41,427 nt of DNA from Acidimicrobiia bacterium (GTDB lineage Bacteria > Actinomycetota > Acidimicrobiia > Acidimicrobiales > Aldehydirespiratoraceae). Every line of letters starts with the position of its first letter. Positions within the stretch are counted from its first letter, which is position 1. The stretch covers positions 1-41,427 of the forward strand of contig QIIW01000121.1 in NCBI GenBank assembly GCA_003231645.1. The letters are read 5' to 3'. The translations under genes were made by a program, and so were the position numbers. This document shows, in pieces, positions 8,029-16,192 of the stretch. The notes beneath the pieces are model-generated. The model saw only the letters and a list, made by a program, of their open reading frames with translations. It did no database searches and had not been told where the DNA came from.

Positions 8029-9219
8029 TCAGGAGGTCGCCGGGGCCGACACGTCGAGGCCGTCGATGACCAGTCCATCGGCGAGGTGGACGCGGCGACT
8101 GTGGGTGCAGATGCCATCGGTGGCGAGGTAGTCGCCGTTGCCGATGCGATACAGGGCGAAGGTGCGGTCTTCGAAATCGACGCGCGCCACGTCGTTGGTT
8201 CCCAGGTCATCGACGCCGCAGACGTCGAGCCGGCCGTCGGCCGATGCGGTCGGTACGAACGATCGTGCCGCGTTCTGCGCCGGACTCCCGACCCCGGGTG
8301 TGGCTGGTGTCGCCGGCAACGGCGGTTCGCGTGGGATCTCCCAGGTCGGGTCGTGGTGCTGATTGCGCAGGGCCGGGACCAGCTCGCGATAGGCCGCCCA
8401 CAGCGAGGCGGACGGTTCGGGCAGGTCATCGCGGATCTCGTCGTGGAGTGCGGGCAGGGCGTGGTACGGCACCGTCGGATACATGTGGTGCTCGCAGTGG
8501 TAGTTCATGTTCCAATAGAGGAACCGAAGGACGGGGTTCAGGTGGATCGTGCGACTGTTGAGCCGGTGGTCGAGGACGTCTTCACGCAGGCCGAGATGCT
8601 GGGTGGAGCCCAGGATCAGCACCAGCCACGATCCGTAGAAGGACGGACCGACGATGAACAACAAGGGCAACAACCCACCGGTGACGACGCACGCAGCGAC
8701 TACGGCGGTCCAGATGGCCACGTAGACCCGCGCCTCATGCGCCACCTTCGACAGTTCACTCTCGGGCACGAAGGACCGGTCGGCGTCGGCGATCCGGCCG
8801 AAGGCATGTCGCACCGTCCGTGCCATTGCGGTCGGCCCGCTCCTCAGATTGAGCAGGTTGGGTATCCAGTCGCCGAGTCGTGGGGGTCGAGCGAGGATGA
8901 TCTCAGGGTCGCGACCCACGATGATCGTGTCGCTGTGATGGCGGACATGTGACCAGCGCCAGATGGTGGGGTCACGCAGCATCATGAACGATGCCGGGTG
9001 GTAGACGAGGGTGTTCAGCCAACCGGTGCGAAACGCCGTGCCGTGGCCGCATTCGTGCCGGCGCGGATCGGCCGAGCTGCCGTACAGCGTGCCGTAGGCG
9101 ATCAGGGCCGGAATCGTCCACCACGACCAGAGCGATGTGTAGAGCCAGACCCCGCTGCCGACCAGCAACGTCACGTACACGATGATGTCGCGGCTCGCTC
9201 GGGCATTGCCCCGGGCCAT
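8029..9219 (-). CDS. membrane fatty acid desaturase-type protein with a truncated Rieske tail
   Basis: A 396-residue protein as called. Residues 1-~295 have the membrane diiron desaturase histidine boxes HECGH (55-59), HVRHH (91-95) and HCEHH (241-245) with hydrophobic segments between them, like the MocD branch linked to rhizopine catabolism. After a Pro/Ala linker, residues ~331-396 start a Rieske domain containing the first CTH pair (C371, H373) and HLADGLVIDG. The chain then stops, so the second Cys/His pair (CPxH) needed for a [2Fe-2S] cluster is missing. The frame upstream of the ATG encodes a family-like stretch (DWYRSPIDPTRLKDLM) but has no standard start codon before it runs into the ureohydrolase gene. 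Both ends are therefore abnormal and function is doubtful. Confidence 0.8.
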   Translation of the reverse strand: MARGNARASRDIIVYVTLLVGSGVWLYTSLWSWWTIPALIAYGTLYGSSADPRRHECGHGTAFRTGWLNTLVYHPASFMMLRDPTIWRWSHVRHHSDTIIVGRDPEIILARPPRLGDWIPNLLNLRSGPTAMARTVRHAFGRIADADRSFVPESELSKVAHEARVYVAIWTAVVAACVVTGGLLPLLFIVGPSFYGSWLVLILGSTQHLGLREDVLDHRLNSRTIHLNPVLRFLYWNMNYHCEHHMYPTVPYHALPALHDEIRDDLPEPSASLWAAYRELVPALRNQHHDPTWEIPREPPLPATPATPGVGSPAQNAARSFVPTASADGRLDVCGVDDLGTNDVARVDFEDRTFALYRIGNGDYLATDGICTHSRRVHLADGLVIDGLDVSAPATS

Positions 9220-9301
9220 CAGGTCCTTCAGCCGGGTCGGGTCGATCGGTGACCGGTACCAGTCGGCATCGGCCGAAGGGGTCGCCCGCGCCGGAGGGTG
9301 G

Positions 9302-10045
9302 CTATTGCTCGGCGATGAAGGACGCGGCGAGGCTGAGCATTGCTTCGGCGGCCACGTCCGCCCCGGGTAGCGCCGGGTTCCAGGACGAGACCGAGAACGC
9401 CACCACCCGGCCGGTGCCGGCCAGTCGTGCGAGCGAGGTACGCACCATTTCCAGTGACGGTCCGTCGGCGGCCGGGTAGTTCATGGCGGGCATGTCTGCG
9501 GGATCGACCACGTCACCGTCGAGATGGACGTGGAGCGGGGCACGGGGTGGGACGTGGTGGATCAGGTCCTCGACGGTGGTGTGGGTGATCGCCGAGGCAG
9601 CCACGGCCTCGCCCTCGCCGGGATCGAGACTGCGGGCATCGACGAGGATGACCCGCTCATCGGGTAGCGGGATCAGCCCGACGGCATCCACGATCGTCTG
9701 GTCGCCCCGCCCGGTGAGCATGGCCAGAGGCATCCCTCCGGGAAACCCCGACGGTGAGGTCTGCGGGGTGTTGAAGTCTCCGTGGGCATCGAACCAGATC
9801 AGCATGGGGTGAACTTCCCTGCGTTGGAGACCGGCCAGCATCCCGATGGAACTCACGCAGTCACCGGCGTAGGAGACCGGGTGCTCGAGGCCTTCCACCC
9901 GATCCGCCAGGTGCCGGTAGAGCACGCCCATCCGGTGCAGCGGATCGGCGTCGGGCAGGGGAGGGGCCAGGGTGTCGTGGGGTTCCGGAACCCGGAAACC
10001 CGGCATGGGGTTGCCCATGAAGTAGGGCACCGCGACGATGCTCAC
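9302..10045 (-). CDS. arginase/agmatinase-family (ureohydrolase-like) protein with altered metal site
   Basis: A 247-residue protein. The family metal motifs DAHGDFN (D86, H88, D90) and HLDGDVVDP (D176, D178) are present, so the binuclear manganese fold is recognisable. The first canonical motif GGDH is replaced by AGDC at residues 60-63, putting Cys where the family has a metal-binding His. Canonical enzymes hydrolyse guanidino compounds to urea; here the substrate and even the activity are uncertain. A GTG at 10045 is taken as start because it directly precedes the first beta-strand (SIVAVPYF). It lies 20 bases after the TetR gene in the same direction. Confidence 0.82.
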   Translation of the reverse strand: MSIVAVPYFMGNPMPGFRVPEPHDTLAPPLPDADPLHRMGVLYRHLADRVEGLEHPVSYAGDCVSSIGMLAGLQRREVHPMLIWFDAHGDFNTPQTSPSGFPGGMPLAMLTGRGDQTIVDAVGLIPLPDERVILVDARSLDPGEGEAVAASAITHTTVEDLIHHVPPRAPLHVHLDGDVVDPADMPAMNYPAADGPSLEMVRTSLARLAGTGRVVAFSVSSWNPALPGADVAAEAMLSLAASFIAEQ

Positions 10046-10065
10046 CGGGCGAGCGTACGGTGCCT

Positions 10066-10689
10066 TCAGCGTCTTGCTACCGGTTCGAATGCCCCGAGGG
10101 TGATCCTCGTGACGGCGGGCCGGGCCCTTCTCGCCGACCACCCGTGGCTGCGGCGGAAATGGATGTAGGTCCAGCCGGCGGTGTTGAAAATCAGTTCGGC
10201 GTCCGCCTTCGGATCATCACTGGTCAGGGTGCCGTCGGTGTTGCCGTCGGTGAGGAGGCGAGTGAACGGGTCGGTGTACTCGAAGCGAGTGAGGACCGCC
10301 GAGTCGTCCAGGTGAAGGTGAAACATCGCCGCCGGGCCGTCGTAGAGGCCGGCCATGAGTCCGAGGTGTTGATCGGCGAGGTCATAGAGGGTGGCCAGAA
10401 GTTTCACCATCCGCTCCCGGGCCGTGCCGGATCCGGTGAGCGGGCCGAGGGTGGCAGCTTGGAATTCGGAGGCGACCTTCACGGCGGCTTCGGTCAGGAG
10501 TCGTTCGCGGGTATAGCCGTTGCGGTAGAGCGTCGTTCGGTTGACCCCGGCCGCCTCGGCGATGAGCTCGGCGGTCGCTCCCGGCCACCCGTGCTCGTCG
10601 ATCACGGAGTTGACGGCGTTGAACAGGTCGTCGCTCAGGGTCGCAGCCACGCGATCAGTGTGCAGGCGCCCCATCTCCTCATGCAACAT
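10066..10689 (-). CDS. TetR/AcrR-family transcriptional regulator
   Basis: A 207-residue protein with the N-terminal TetR helix-turn-helix at about residues 36-60 (ATAELIAEAAGVNRTTLYRNG) and an all-helical ligand-binding C-terminal part. The ATG at 10689 overlaps the 3' end of the molybdoenzyme gene by 11 bases; an ATG at 10674 is an alternative, but a GAGGAG directly abuts it, too close for a ribosome site. It probably controls the operon it sits in. The perfect palindrome at 12905-12924, upstream of the first operon gene, is a candidate site. The ligand is unknown. Confidence 0.88.
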   Translation of the reverse strand: MLHEEMGRLHTDRVAATLSDDLFNAVNSVIDEHGWPGATAELIAEAAGVNRTTLYRNGYTRERLLTEAAVKVASEFQAATLGPLTGSGTARERMVKLLATLYDLADQHLGLMAGLYDGPAAMFHLHLDDSAVLTRFEYTDPFTRLLTDGNTDGTLTSDDPKADAELIFNTAGWTYIHFRRSHGWSARRARPAVTRITLGAFEPVARR

Positions 10690-12835
10690 TCGTGTCCGGC
10701 CCGGCGGGTTCGATACGGCACGGTCGTGCGTTGAAGATCGGCATGGCGGTGTAGGCATCGACATCGGTGGTCGTGTGGACACGGTTGACGTTCACACCGG
10801 GCCGCCGGCGAGCGTGGTGCTGGCCCGAGTCGTAGACGTGACCCCAGAACTGCGCGATGGCGACGGTGTCCGGGCGGATCCGACCGGTGACGGCGACGGG
10901 AACCGTGATGCTCGAGTGTGCGGTGCTCACCGTGACGAGGTCGCCGTCGGCCAGGCCGTGTCGGGCGGCGAGGTCGGTGTGGATCGTGGCCGCCGGTTCG
11001 GACAGATGCTTGACGAGGCTCGCCATGTTGTGGGTCCAGGTGTTGAAGCCGTGGAGTTGTCGCTGGCCCGAGATCAACAGGAGCGGAAACGTCGGATCCT
11101 GTCGGGTGGGGGTGTCGAGCAGTTGTTCGAGGCCGTCGACGAGGTCACCGGGGGCCAGTTGGATGCGGTGGCTGGGTGTCGTGACGTGGTATTCGAGGAA
11201 GTCACCGGGATCCGGCTGGTCGAGTTCGATACCCCCGGGTGTGTTCATCACATCCTCGAGACTGATCCCTTCCGGCAGGACACCTTCGTACATCGCCTGT
11301 TCCGGGTAGTGGACACCACGGGCGTGGTGCTCGATGACTTGTTGGTGCCGCGCCGGGTCGTTGAGGAAGGGTGCGTCGGCTGCTATGCAGATGTCCTGTA
11401 TGACCTCCCACTCCGGGCGGGCTTCTCCCGCCGGTTCGACGACCTGGGGTCGCCATTCGAGGCGGCGAGTCGGTTCGTATTTGTCGACCATGAAGTGCAT
11501 GGACGACTTCTCGAACTGAGTGACGGCCGGGAGCACCCAGTCGGCGAAAGCTCCGGTGTCGCTGTGGTAGATGTCGAAACAGACCAGGAGTTCCAGTCGT
11601 TCGAGCGCGGCCTCCATCTTGGCGGTATCCGGGAAGCTGATGAGCGGATTGCCCGCGAACACCAGAAGGGCCCGCACACGATCGGGGTCGTCGGACAGGA
11701 TGTCGTCGGCCAACACCGTGGCTGGGAGGCCACCGAAAATGTGGGAGTGGCCACCGATTCGCGACGGGCTGAAGTTGTTCCGGAGAAGGCCGTCGAGCAG
11801 AAACCGGGCCGGCTGTGAGGCCCCGCCATGGAAGGTCATGCCGCCCGGTCGACCGATGTTGCCGGTGATGGCATTGAGGGTGGTGACCGCCCATTCGGTG
11901 AGGGTCGTGTTGGGTCCGGTCTGCACGCCGACTCGCGTGGTGACGAAGGCCGACGGGGCGAGCGCCAAGCGGGTGGCCTCGGCGATGATGTCGGCGGCGG
12001 GCAGATCGCAGATCGAGGCCATTTCGTCGATGTCGATGCCGGCTGCCAGTCGTTGCCAGACATCGGTCCCGTCGGCGTGCGCTTCGAGCCACTCGTGATC
12101 GGCCAGGTCGTTGCTGAGGATGTGAGCGATCATGGCGATGAGGAAGTGGAGGTCGGTACCGGGCCTGATGGCGAGATGGTGGTCGGCGAAGGATGTGGTT
12201 TCGGTCTGTCGCGGGTCGACGACGGTGAGCGATCCGCCTCGCCGCTGGATGTCGCGAAGGTCGGCCCGGATTCCGGGACGCCGTTGAAGGAGCGCCATCC
12301 CCTGGGTGACGACCGGATTGGTGCCCAGAAGGAGCGCGTGATGGGTCCGATCGGCGTCGGGTTGGAGCATCACATCCTCTTGGCCGTAGACCCGTGACGC
12401 GACCGCTCCCCGATCGGTGAATTCAAGAGACAACACGTTGTAGGTGTTGCGTGACCCGAACGCACCGGCTGTGGTGAGGGCGAGGACGATGTCGGCCGAA
12501 TCGGCGGCGTTCCCCCAGTAGGTGGCGACCGAGTTCGGCCCGCGGCCGTCGGTGATGGAGCGAAGCCGTGCACCGATGTCGGTGGTCGCCGTTACCCAGT
12601 CGGAGCGTTCGTGACCGTTCGCCGTGCGGCGGATCGGATGAAGCAGCCGATCGGGGTCGTTCTGGTACTCGAGGAGGTGATGCCCCTTGACACACAGGTA
12701 GCCCTTTGACACGGGGTGGGTCTTGTCGCCGCGGACCGCGACCATCGCCCCGTCGACGACATCGGCCTCGATTCCGCAGTAGGGCTCGCAGGCCCCGATC
12801 TTGCATGTCGTTCGGACGGTCGTGATCTCGGTCAT
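10679..12835 (-). CDS. bis-MGD molybdopterin oxidoreductase (formate dehydrogenase/DMSO reductase superfamily)
   Basis: A 718-residue protein. The N-terminal [4Fe-4S] domain has cysteines at 11, 16, 20 and 48 followed by VKG; the first gap is four residues rather than the common two. The molybdopterin core follows, with VVDPRQTETT, NAITGNIGRPGGMTF and VLVFAGNPLISFP, and the C-terminal dinucleotide-binding domain has LLLISGQRQLHGFNTW and HGLADGDLV. No selenocysteine is encoded, and I cannot assign the metal ligand (the region reads NVLSLEFTDRG). No Tat signal is visible, so a cytoplasmic location is likely. A GGGAGA ribosome site lies about eight bases before the ATG at 12835. The substrate is unknown; the divergent carbonic anhydrase gene hints at CO2/formate chemistry, as inference only. 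Confidence 0.9.
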   Translation of the reverse strand: MTEITTVRTTCKIGACEPYCGIEADVVDGAMVAVRGDKTHPVSKGYLCVKGHHLLEYQNDPDRLLHPIRRTANGHERSDWVTATTDIGARLRSITDGRGPNSVATYWGNAADSADIVLALTTAGAFGSRNTYNVLSLEFTDRGAVASRVYGQEDVMLQPDADRTHHALLLGTNPVVTQGMALLQRRPGIRADLRDIQRRGGSLTVVDPRQTETTSFADHHLAIRPGTDLHFLIAMIAHILSNDLADHEWLEAHADGTDVWQRLAAGIDIDEMASICDLPAADIIAEATRLALAPSAFVTTRVGVQTGPNTTLTEWAVTTLNAITGNIGRPGGMTFHGGASQPARFLLDGLLRNNFSPSRIGGHSHIFGGLPATVLADDILSDDPDRVRALLVFAGNPLISFPDTAKMEAALERLELLVCFDIYHSDTGAFADWVLPAVTQFEKSSMHFMVDKYEPTRRLEWRPQVVEPAGEARPEWEVIQDICIAADAPFLNDPARHQQVIEHHARGVHYPEQAMYEGVLPEGISLEDVMNTPGGIELDQPDPGDFLEYHVTTPSHRIQLAPGDLVDGLEQLLDTPTRQDPTFPLLLISGQRQLHGFNTWTHNMASLVKHLSEPAATIHTDLAARHGLADGDLVTVSTAHSSITVPVAVTGRIRPDTVAIAQFWGHVYDSGQHHARRRPGVNVNRVHTTTDVDAYTAMPIFNARPCRIEPAGPDTNVA

Positions 12836-12904
12836 CTCGATGGTCTCCCTGGATGTCGGCCGACTCGATGAGTTTAGTATGCTCGTTGCAGAAATGCGAT
12901 ATAG

Positions 12905-12924
12905 ATGATGCATACGTGCATCAT
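12905..12924. promoter_or_regulatory. Perfect palindrome between the molybdoenzyme and carbonic anhydrase genes
   Basis: ATGATGCA, a four-base spacer TACG, then TGCATCAT: two perfect 8-base arms. It is in an AT-rich divergent intergenic region, about 70 bases upstream of the molybdoenzyme ATG and about 77 upstream of the carbonic anhydrase ATG. The size suits a dimeric regulator; the TetR protein encoded within the downstream minus-strand operon is the obvious candidate by position. Confidence 0.6.
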
Positions 12925-13000
12925 GGCCTCGCGAATCACGAGAGGGTCCGATACCAACCCGGATCCCCGGACAGCCGCCGATGTGAGAGACTCGCACGTC

Positions 13001-13528
13001 ATGGAAGCGCCTGAACCCGACCGATTTCACCCCAGTGCCGACGAGTTGCTCGAAGCCAATGCCGACTTCGTGGCCGAATTCGCCGACGCAGATCTGGGCG
13101 TGGCACCCACCCGCCGCCTGGCGGTGGTGGCTTGCATGGATTCACGGATGGACATGTTCCGCATTCTCGGGCTGGCCCACGGCGAGGCTCACATAATACG
13201 CAATGCCGGCGGAGTGATCACCGATGATGTGATTCGTTCGCTGTGTCTGTCGCAGCGCTTTCTCGACACGCGCGAGATCATCCTTGTCCATCACACCGAC
13301 TGCGGTCTGCAGAAGGTCGGCGAAGACGAATTCAAGGCCGAGCTCGAAGCGGAGATCGGTGTGAAACCGTGGTGGGCGCTCGAATCGTTCACCGATCCCT
13401 ACGGCGATGTCCGCCAGTCGCTCCAGCGACTCTGGATGACCCCATTCGTGGTCTACAAGGAACACATCCGCGGTTTCGTCTACGACGTGACCGACGGCCG
13501 ACTCCACGAGGTGGGGCTGGCCGGGTGA
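13001..13528 (+). CDS. beta-class carbonic anhydrase
   Basis: A 175-residue cytoplasmic zinc enzyme interconverting CO2 and bicarbonate. The zinc ligands are C45 (ACMDSRMD), H98 and C101 (HHTDCG); the D47-R49 dyad and the IRNAGG substrate loop are present. Size and motifs match the short mycobacterial Rv1284-type beta enzymes. I use the ATG at 13001 because an upstream in-frame ATG at 12905 lies inside the intergenic palindrome and adds non-homologous sequence. It diverges from the molybdoenzyme operon and is followed by egtB on the same strand after a 114-base gap. Confidence 0.93.
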   Translation: MEAPEPDRFHPSADELLEANADFVAEFADADLGVAPTRRLAVVACMDSRMDMFRILGLAHGEAHIIRNAGGVITDDVIRSLCLSQRFLDTREIILVHHTDCGLQKVGEDEFKAELEAEIGVKPWWALESFTDPYGDVRQSLQRLWMTPFVVYKEHIRGFVYDVTDGRLHEVGLAG

Positions 13529-13642
13529 CCCGTCCGGAGCCGGGCGTGCCGACAATGCCCTAGCATCGCTCGAGGAGCTGGCGACCCAGCCCGACCCGAA
13601 CGGACCGGTGCGGCGTGCACCGGGCCGATGGAGGACAATCGG

Positions 13643-14893
13643 ATGACAACCACGAAACCGGCGCCGATTCTCACCGACCGCTACCGGTCGGTCCGCGAGC
13701 TCACCGAGCATCTCGCCGAACCGATCAGCCCGGAGGAACAGACCATCCAGTCGATGCCGGATGCGAGTCCCACGAAGTGGCACCGTGGCCACACGAGCTG
13801 GTTCTTCGAGACGTTCCTGCTTCGGTCCGAACTCAGCGGCTACGAGGTCTTCGACGAGGCCTACAACTATCTGTTCAACTCTTACTACAACGCGGTCGGC
13901 GAACGACTGGCCCGGCCGAGCCGAGGAATCCTCGGTCGTCCGTCGTCGGCTACGGTCGGCGACTACCGCCGCCGCGTCGACCAGGCCATGGCCGCTCTGC
14001 TCGACACCGCCGCTGGTCGGCGCGCCAACGTGGTCGAGCTGATCGACCTCGGTCTCCACCATGAGCAACAGCACCAGGAGTTGCTGCTCGTGGACATCAA
14101 GTACACGCTGTCGCAGAATCCGATCCGCCCCGCCTACCGGGGCAACACGTTGGCCCCGACGCCGGCCGCACCCCTCGAGTGGCTCGACGTGTCGGGGGGA
14201 ATCTTCAGCATCGGCCACAACGGCGACGGTTTCGGGTTCGACAACGAATTGCCTCGCCACGAAGTGTTGCTCGACCCGTTCCGGATCGCCTCTCGACCCG
14301 TCACCAACGGCGAGTGGCTTAAGTTCATGGACGACGGCGGCTACCGGAGATCGGAACTGTGGCTGTCGGAGGGATGGGTCACCTGCGGGGCGCAGGGATG
14401 GAGTCACCCCGAATACTGGATATCCGATGACGACTGGCATCAGTTCACTCTCGACGGTGTGGTGCGTCTCGACCCCGACGAGCCGGTGTCACACGTCTCG
14501 TTCTTCGAGGCCGACGCCTACGCGCGCTGGTCCGGCGAAAGGCTGCCGACCGAGTTCGAGTGGGAGTGCGCGACTCGAAGGCTCTCCCCGGCCGGGCCCG
14601 GCGATGGCATCAACTCTCTCGACTCCGGCCGACTCCACCCCGGCGGCCCGACCGACGGCAACCGGCTCTACGGCGATGTCTGGGAGTGGACCGCCAGCCC
14701 GTATGTCGGGTACCCGGGATTCCGGGCGGCTGAAGGAGCGGTGGGCGAGTACAACGGCAAGTTCATGGTCAACCAGCAGGTGCTACGCGGTGGCTGCTGC
14801 CTGACCCCGGCCAACCACATGCGCCTCAGCTACCGCAACTTCTACCAGGCCCACACTCGCTGGCAGTGCTCCGGTCTACGCCTGGCGCGTTAG
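13643..14893 (+). CDS. egtB: ergothioneine biosynthesis protein EgtB (hercynine oxygenase)
   Basis: A 416-residue protein with an N-terminal DinB-like four-helix domain and a C-terminal formylglycine-generating-enzyme-like domain. EgtB is a non-haem iron enzyme joining hercynine to gamma-glutamylcysteine or cysteine as a sulfoxide. The iron ligands are visible as HHEQQH (H140, H144) and a third His in WHRGHTSWFFE (47/50). The C-terminal half has WEWTASPY and RGGCCLTP, and ends in GLRLAR. The start is fixed by GGAGG eight bases before the ATG at 13643; an ATG at 13628 has no such site. EgtD, EgtA and EgtC are not in the window, so the rest of the pathway must be elsewhere or the substrate differs. 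Confidence 0.92.
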   Translation: MTTTKPAPILTDRYRSVRELTEHLAEPISPEEQTIQSMPDASPTKWHRGHTSWFFETFLLRSELSGYEVFDEAYNYLFNSYYNAVGERLARPSRGILGRPSSATVGDYRRRVDQAMAALLDTAAGRRANVVELIDLGLHHEQQHQELLLVDIKYTLSQNPIRPAYRGNTLAPTPAAPLEWLDVSGGIFSIGHNGDGFGFDNELPRHEVLLDPFRIASRPVTNGEWLKFMDDGGYRRSELWLSEGWVTCGAQGWSHPEYWISDDDWHQFTLDGVVRLDPDEPVSHVSFFEADAYARWSGERLPTEFEWECATRRLSPAGPGDGINSLDSGRLHPGGPTDGNRLYGDVWEWTASPYVGYPGFRAAEGAVGEYNGKFMVNQQVLRGGCCLTPANHMRLSYRNFYQAHTRWQCSGLRLAR

Positions 14894-14896
14894 CGG

Positions 14897-15394
14897 TCAG
14901 TGGCGTTTCACACCGCCGTATTTCATACGGGTGTCGTCCATCGAAGCCGGCCTTGTCTCGTCGTCGTTGATGGCGGCGTCGATCAGTTCTCCGATGAACA
15001 GGGTGTGCGATCCGAGGTCGATGCCCCGACGCACCTCGCAGTCGAGCCAAGCCAGCGAGCCCACGAATATCGGCGCTCCGGTGGTTGCTGCCGTCACCGG
15101 CCATCCGTTGAGGCTGCAGCCGTCATCGTCGGCGGGCTTTGAGAACATGCGAAACACCTTGGTGTCGTCGCCGCTCCACAGGTTGATCGAGAACGACCCG
15201 CCTTCGGTGATGAGTCGATGGGTGACCGACGAGTTGTCGACTCCGATACCGATCAGCACCGGTTCCATTGCCAGCTGGGTGATCCAGCTCGTGGTCATGG
15301 CGTTGCGCTCATCGCCCGACCTCGATCCCACGAGTGCCAGGGCGTTGGGAATCTTCCAGGTGACCCGGTTGATGAGTTCGTCGTGGAGTGCCAT
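14897..15394 (-). CDS. flavin reductase-like FMN-binding protein
   Basis: A 165-residue protein of the flavin reductase/HpaC-like split-barrel family. Recognisable segments are SRSGDERNAMTTSWITQLAMEP (the FMN phosphate-binding strand pair, ~24-45), GSFSINLWS, and GAPIFVGSLAWLDCEV near the dimer interface, ending with TLFIGELIDA. Members reduce free flavin with NAD(P)H or bind FMN as oxidoreductases. The ATG at 15394 precedes the first helix; sequence upstream in frame is Arg-rich and lies antisense to the phosphodiesterase gene. It is convergent with egtB three bases away. The partner enzyme is unknown. Confidence 0.85.
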   Translation of the reverse strand: MALHDELINRVTWKIPNALALVGSRSGDERNAMTTSWITQLAMEPVLIGIGVDNSSVTHRLITEGGSFSINLWSGDDTKVFRMFSKPADDDGCSLNGWPVTAATTGAPIFVGSLAWLDCEVRRGIDLGSHTLFIGELIDAAINDDETRPASMDDTRMKYGGVKRH

Positions 15395-15453
15395 GGCCCC
15401 GACACTATTCGACCGGGCCGCGACCGGTGGCCCGGATGGTGTTGTATCTGTAG

Positions 15454-16083
15454 GTGATTCTCGTCGCCCACCGAGCAGGAAACGAGCCGGACCACGCAGC
15501 CGCGGTGATCGAGGTTGCCGACATGGTCGAACTCGACGTGCATCTGTGGCGGCGCCGGCTCGAGGTGCGCCACGCCAAGAGGCTCTGGTTGTTCCAGCGA
15601 CTCTGGGAACAGTGGCATCTGCTGCCGCGCCACACCCCGGTGCCCGACTTCGACCGGGCGCTTGCCGCGCTGCCCGACGCGACACCGCTGCTGGTCGACC
15701 TCAAGGGCTGGTCGCCGACGCTGGCCCGAATGGTGAGCACCCGGATATCCGACGCGAGGCCGGTTGTGGTATCGGCCCGTAGTTGGTGGCTGCTGCGGGG
15801 ACTGCACGATCGCCCCGGCACCACGACGTTGCGATCCGTCGGTCAACCATGGCAGCTCTGGCTCGCCATGCGGCTGCCGTGCGCCGGGCACGGTGTGGTG
15901 ATCCACCAACGCCTGCTCAACCCTCACACGGTCCGCCGTCTCGTCGATCGCTACCGGGCGGTGTTCACCTGGAACGTCGAGAGCGAGGACCGTGCCCGCC
16001 AACTCATCGACATGGGTGTGGCCGGCCTGATCATCGATGACCCCGAGCTGATCAGACTGTTGCGGACCCGACGCGACGGGTAA
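15454..16083 (+). CDS. glycerophosphodiester phosphodiesterase-family protein
   Basis: A 209-residue protein with the GDPD signature: H6-R7 followed by an acidic residue (AHRAGNEPD), then VELDVH (E26, D28), and a likely second catalytic His at 40 (LEVRHAKRL). The C-terminus has the typical closing strand VFTWNVESEDRARQLIDMG and GLIIDDP. Canonical members hydrolyse glycerophosphodiesters to glycerol-3-phosphate and an alcohol. It is shorter than usual (about 230-250) and has no signal peptide, so it is cytoplasmic. The GTG at 15454 begins directly at the first beta strand. It diverges from the flavin reductase gene over a 59-base gap. Confidence 0.85.
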   Translation: MILVAHRAGNEPDHAAAVIEVADMVELDVHLWRRRLEVRHAKRLWLFQRLWEQWHLLPRHTPVPDFDRALAALPDATPLLVDLKGWSPTLARMVSTRISDARPVVVSARSWWLLRGLHDRPGTTTLRSVGQPWQLWLAMRLPCAGHGVVIHQRLLNPHTVRRLVDRYRAVFTWNVESEDRARQLIDMGVAGLIIDDPELIRLLRTRRDG

Positions 16084-16192
16084 ATTTTCCGAGGCATCCG
16101 CCGTCGAATTCCTAGACTCGAACCAGCACCCGATCGAGATCCATCGGAGACGGGCGACTCCACCGGACCTCGCACGATGTTCGCAACGCGAG

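Noticed and set aside
6591..8429. Long minus-strand open frame of about 610 codons opposite the FAD oxidoreductase
   Set aside because: It is antisense to well-supported genes, is rich in Arg/Pro/Gly as expected for a high-GC shadow frame, and has no recognisable motif.
9981..10012. GTTCC...GGAAA sequence resembling the IclR operator
   Set aside because: It lies inside the ureohydrolase coding region, the second arm is imperfect, and the spacer does not match the three intergenic sites.
10080..10095. GGTTCGAATGCC, resembling a tRNA T-loop
   Set aside because: It is within the TetR coding end (GAFEPVARR) and no acceptor or anticodon stem can be formed around it.
13142..14440. Minus-strand open frame opposite carbonic anhydrase and egtB
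   Set aside because: It spans two plus-strand genes with clear catalytic motifs and has no motif of its own.
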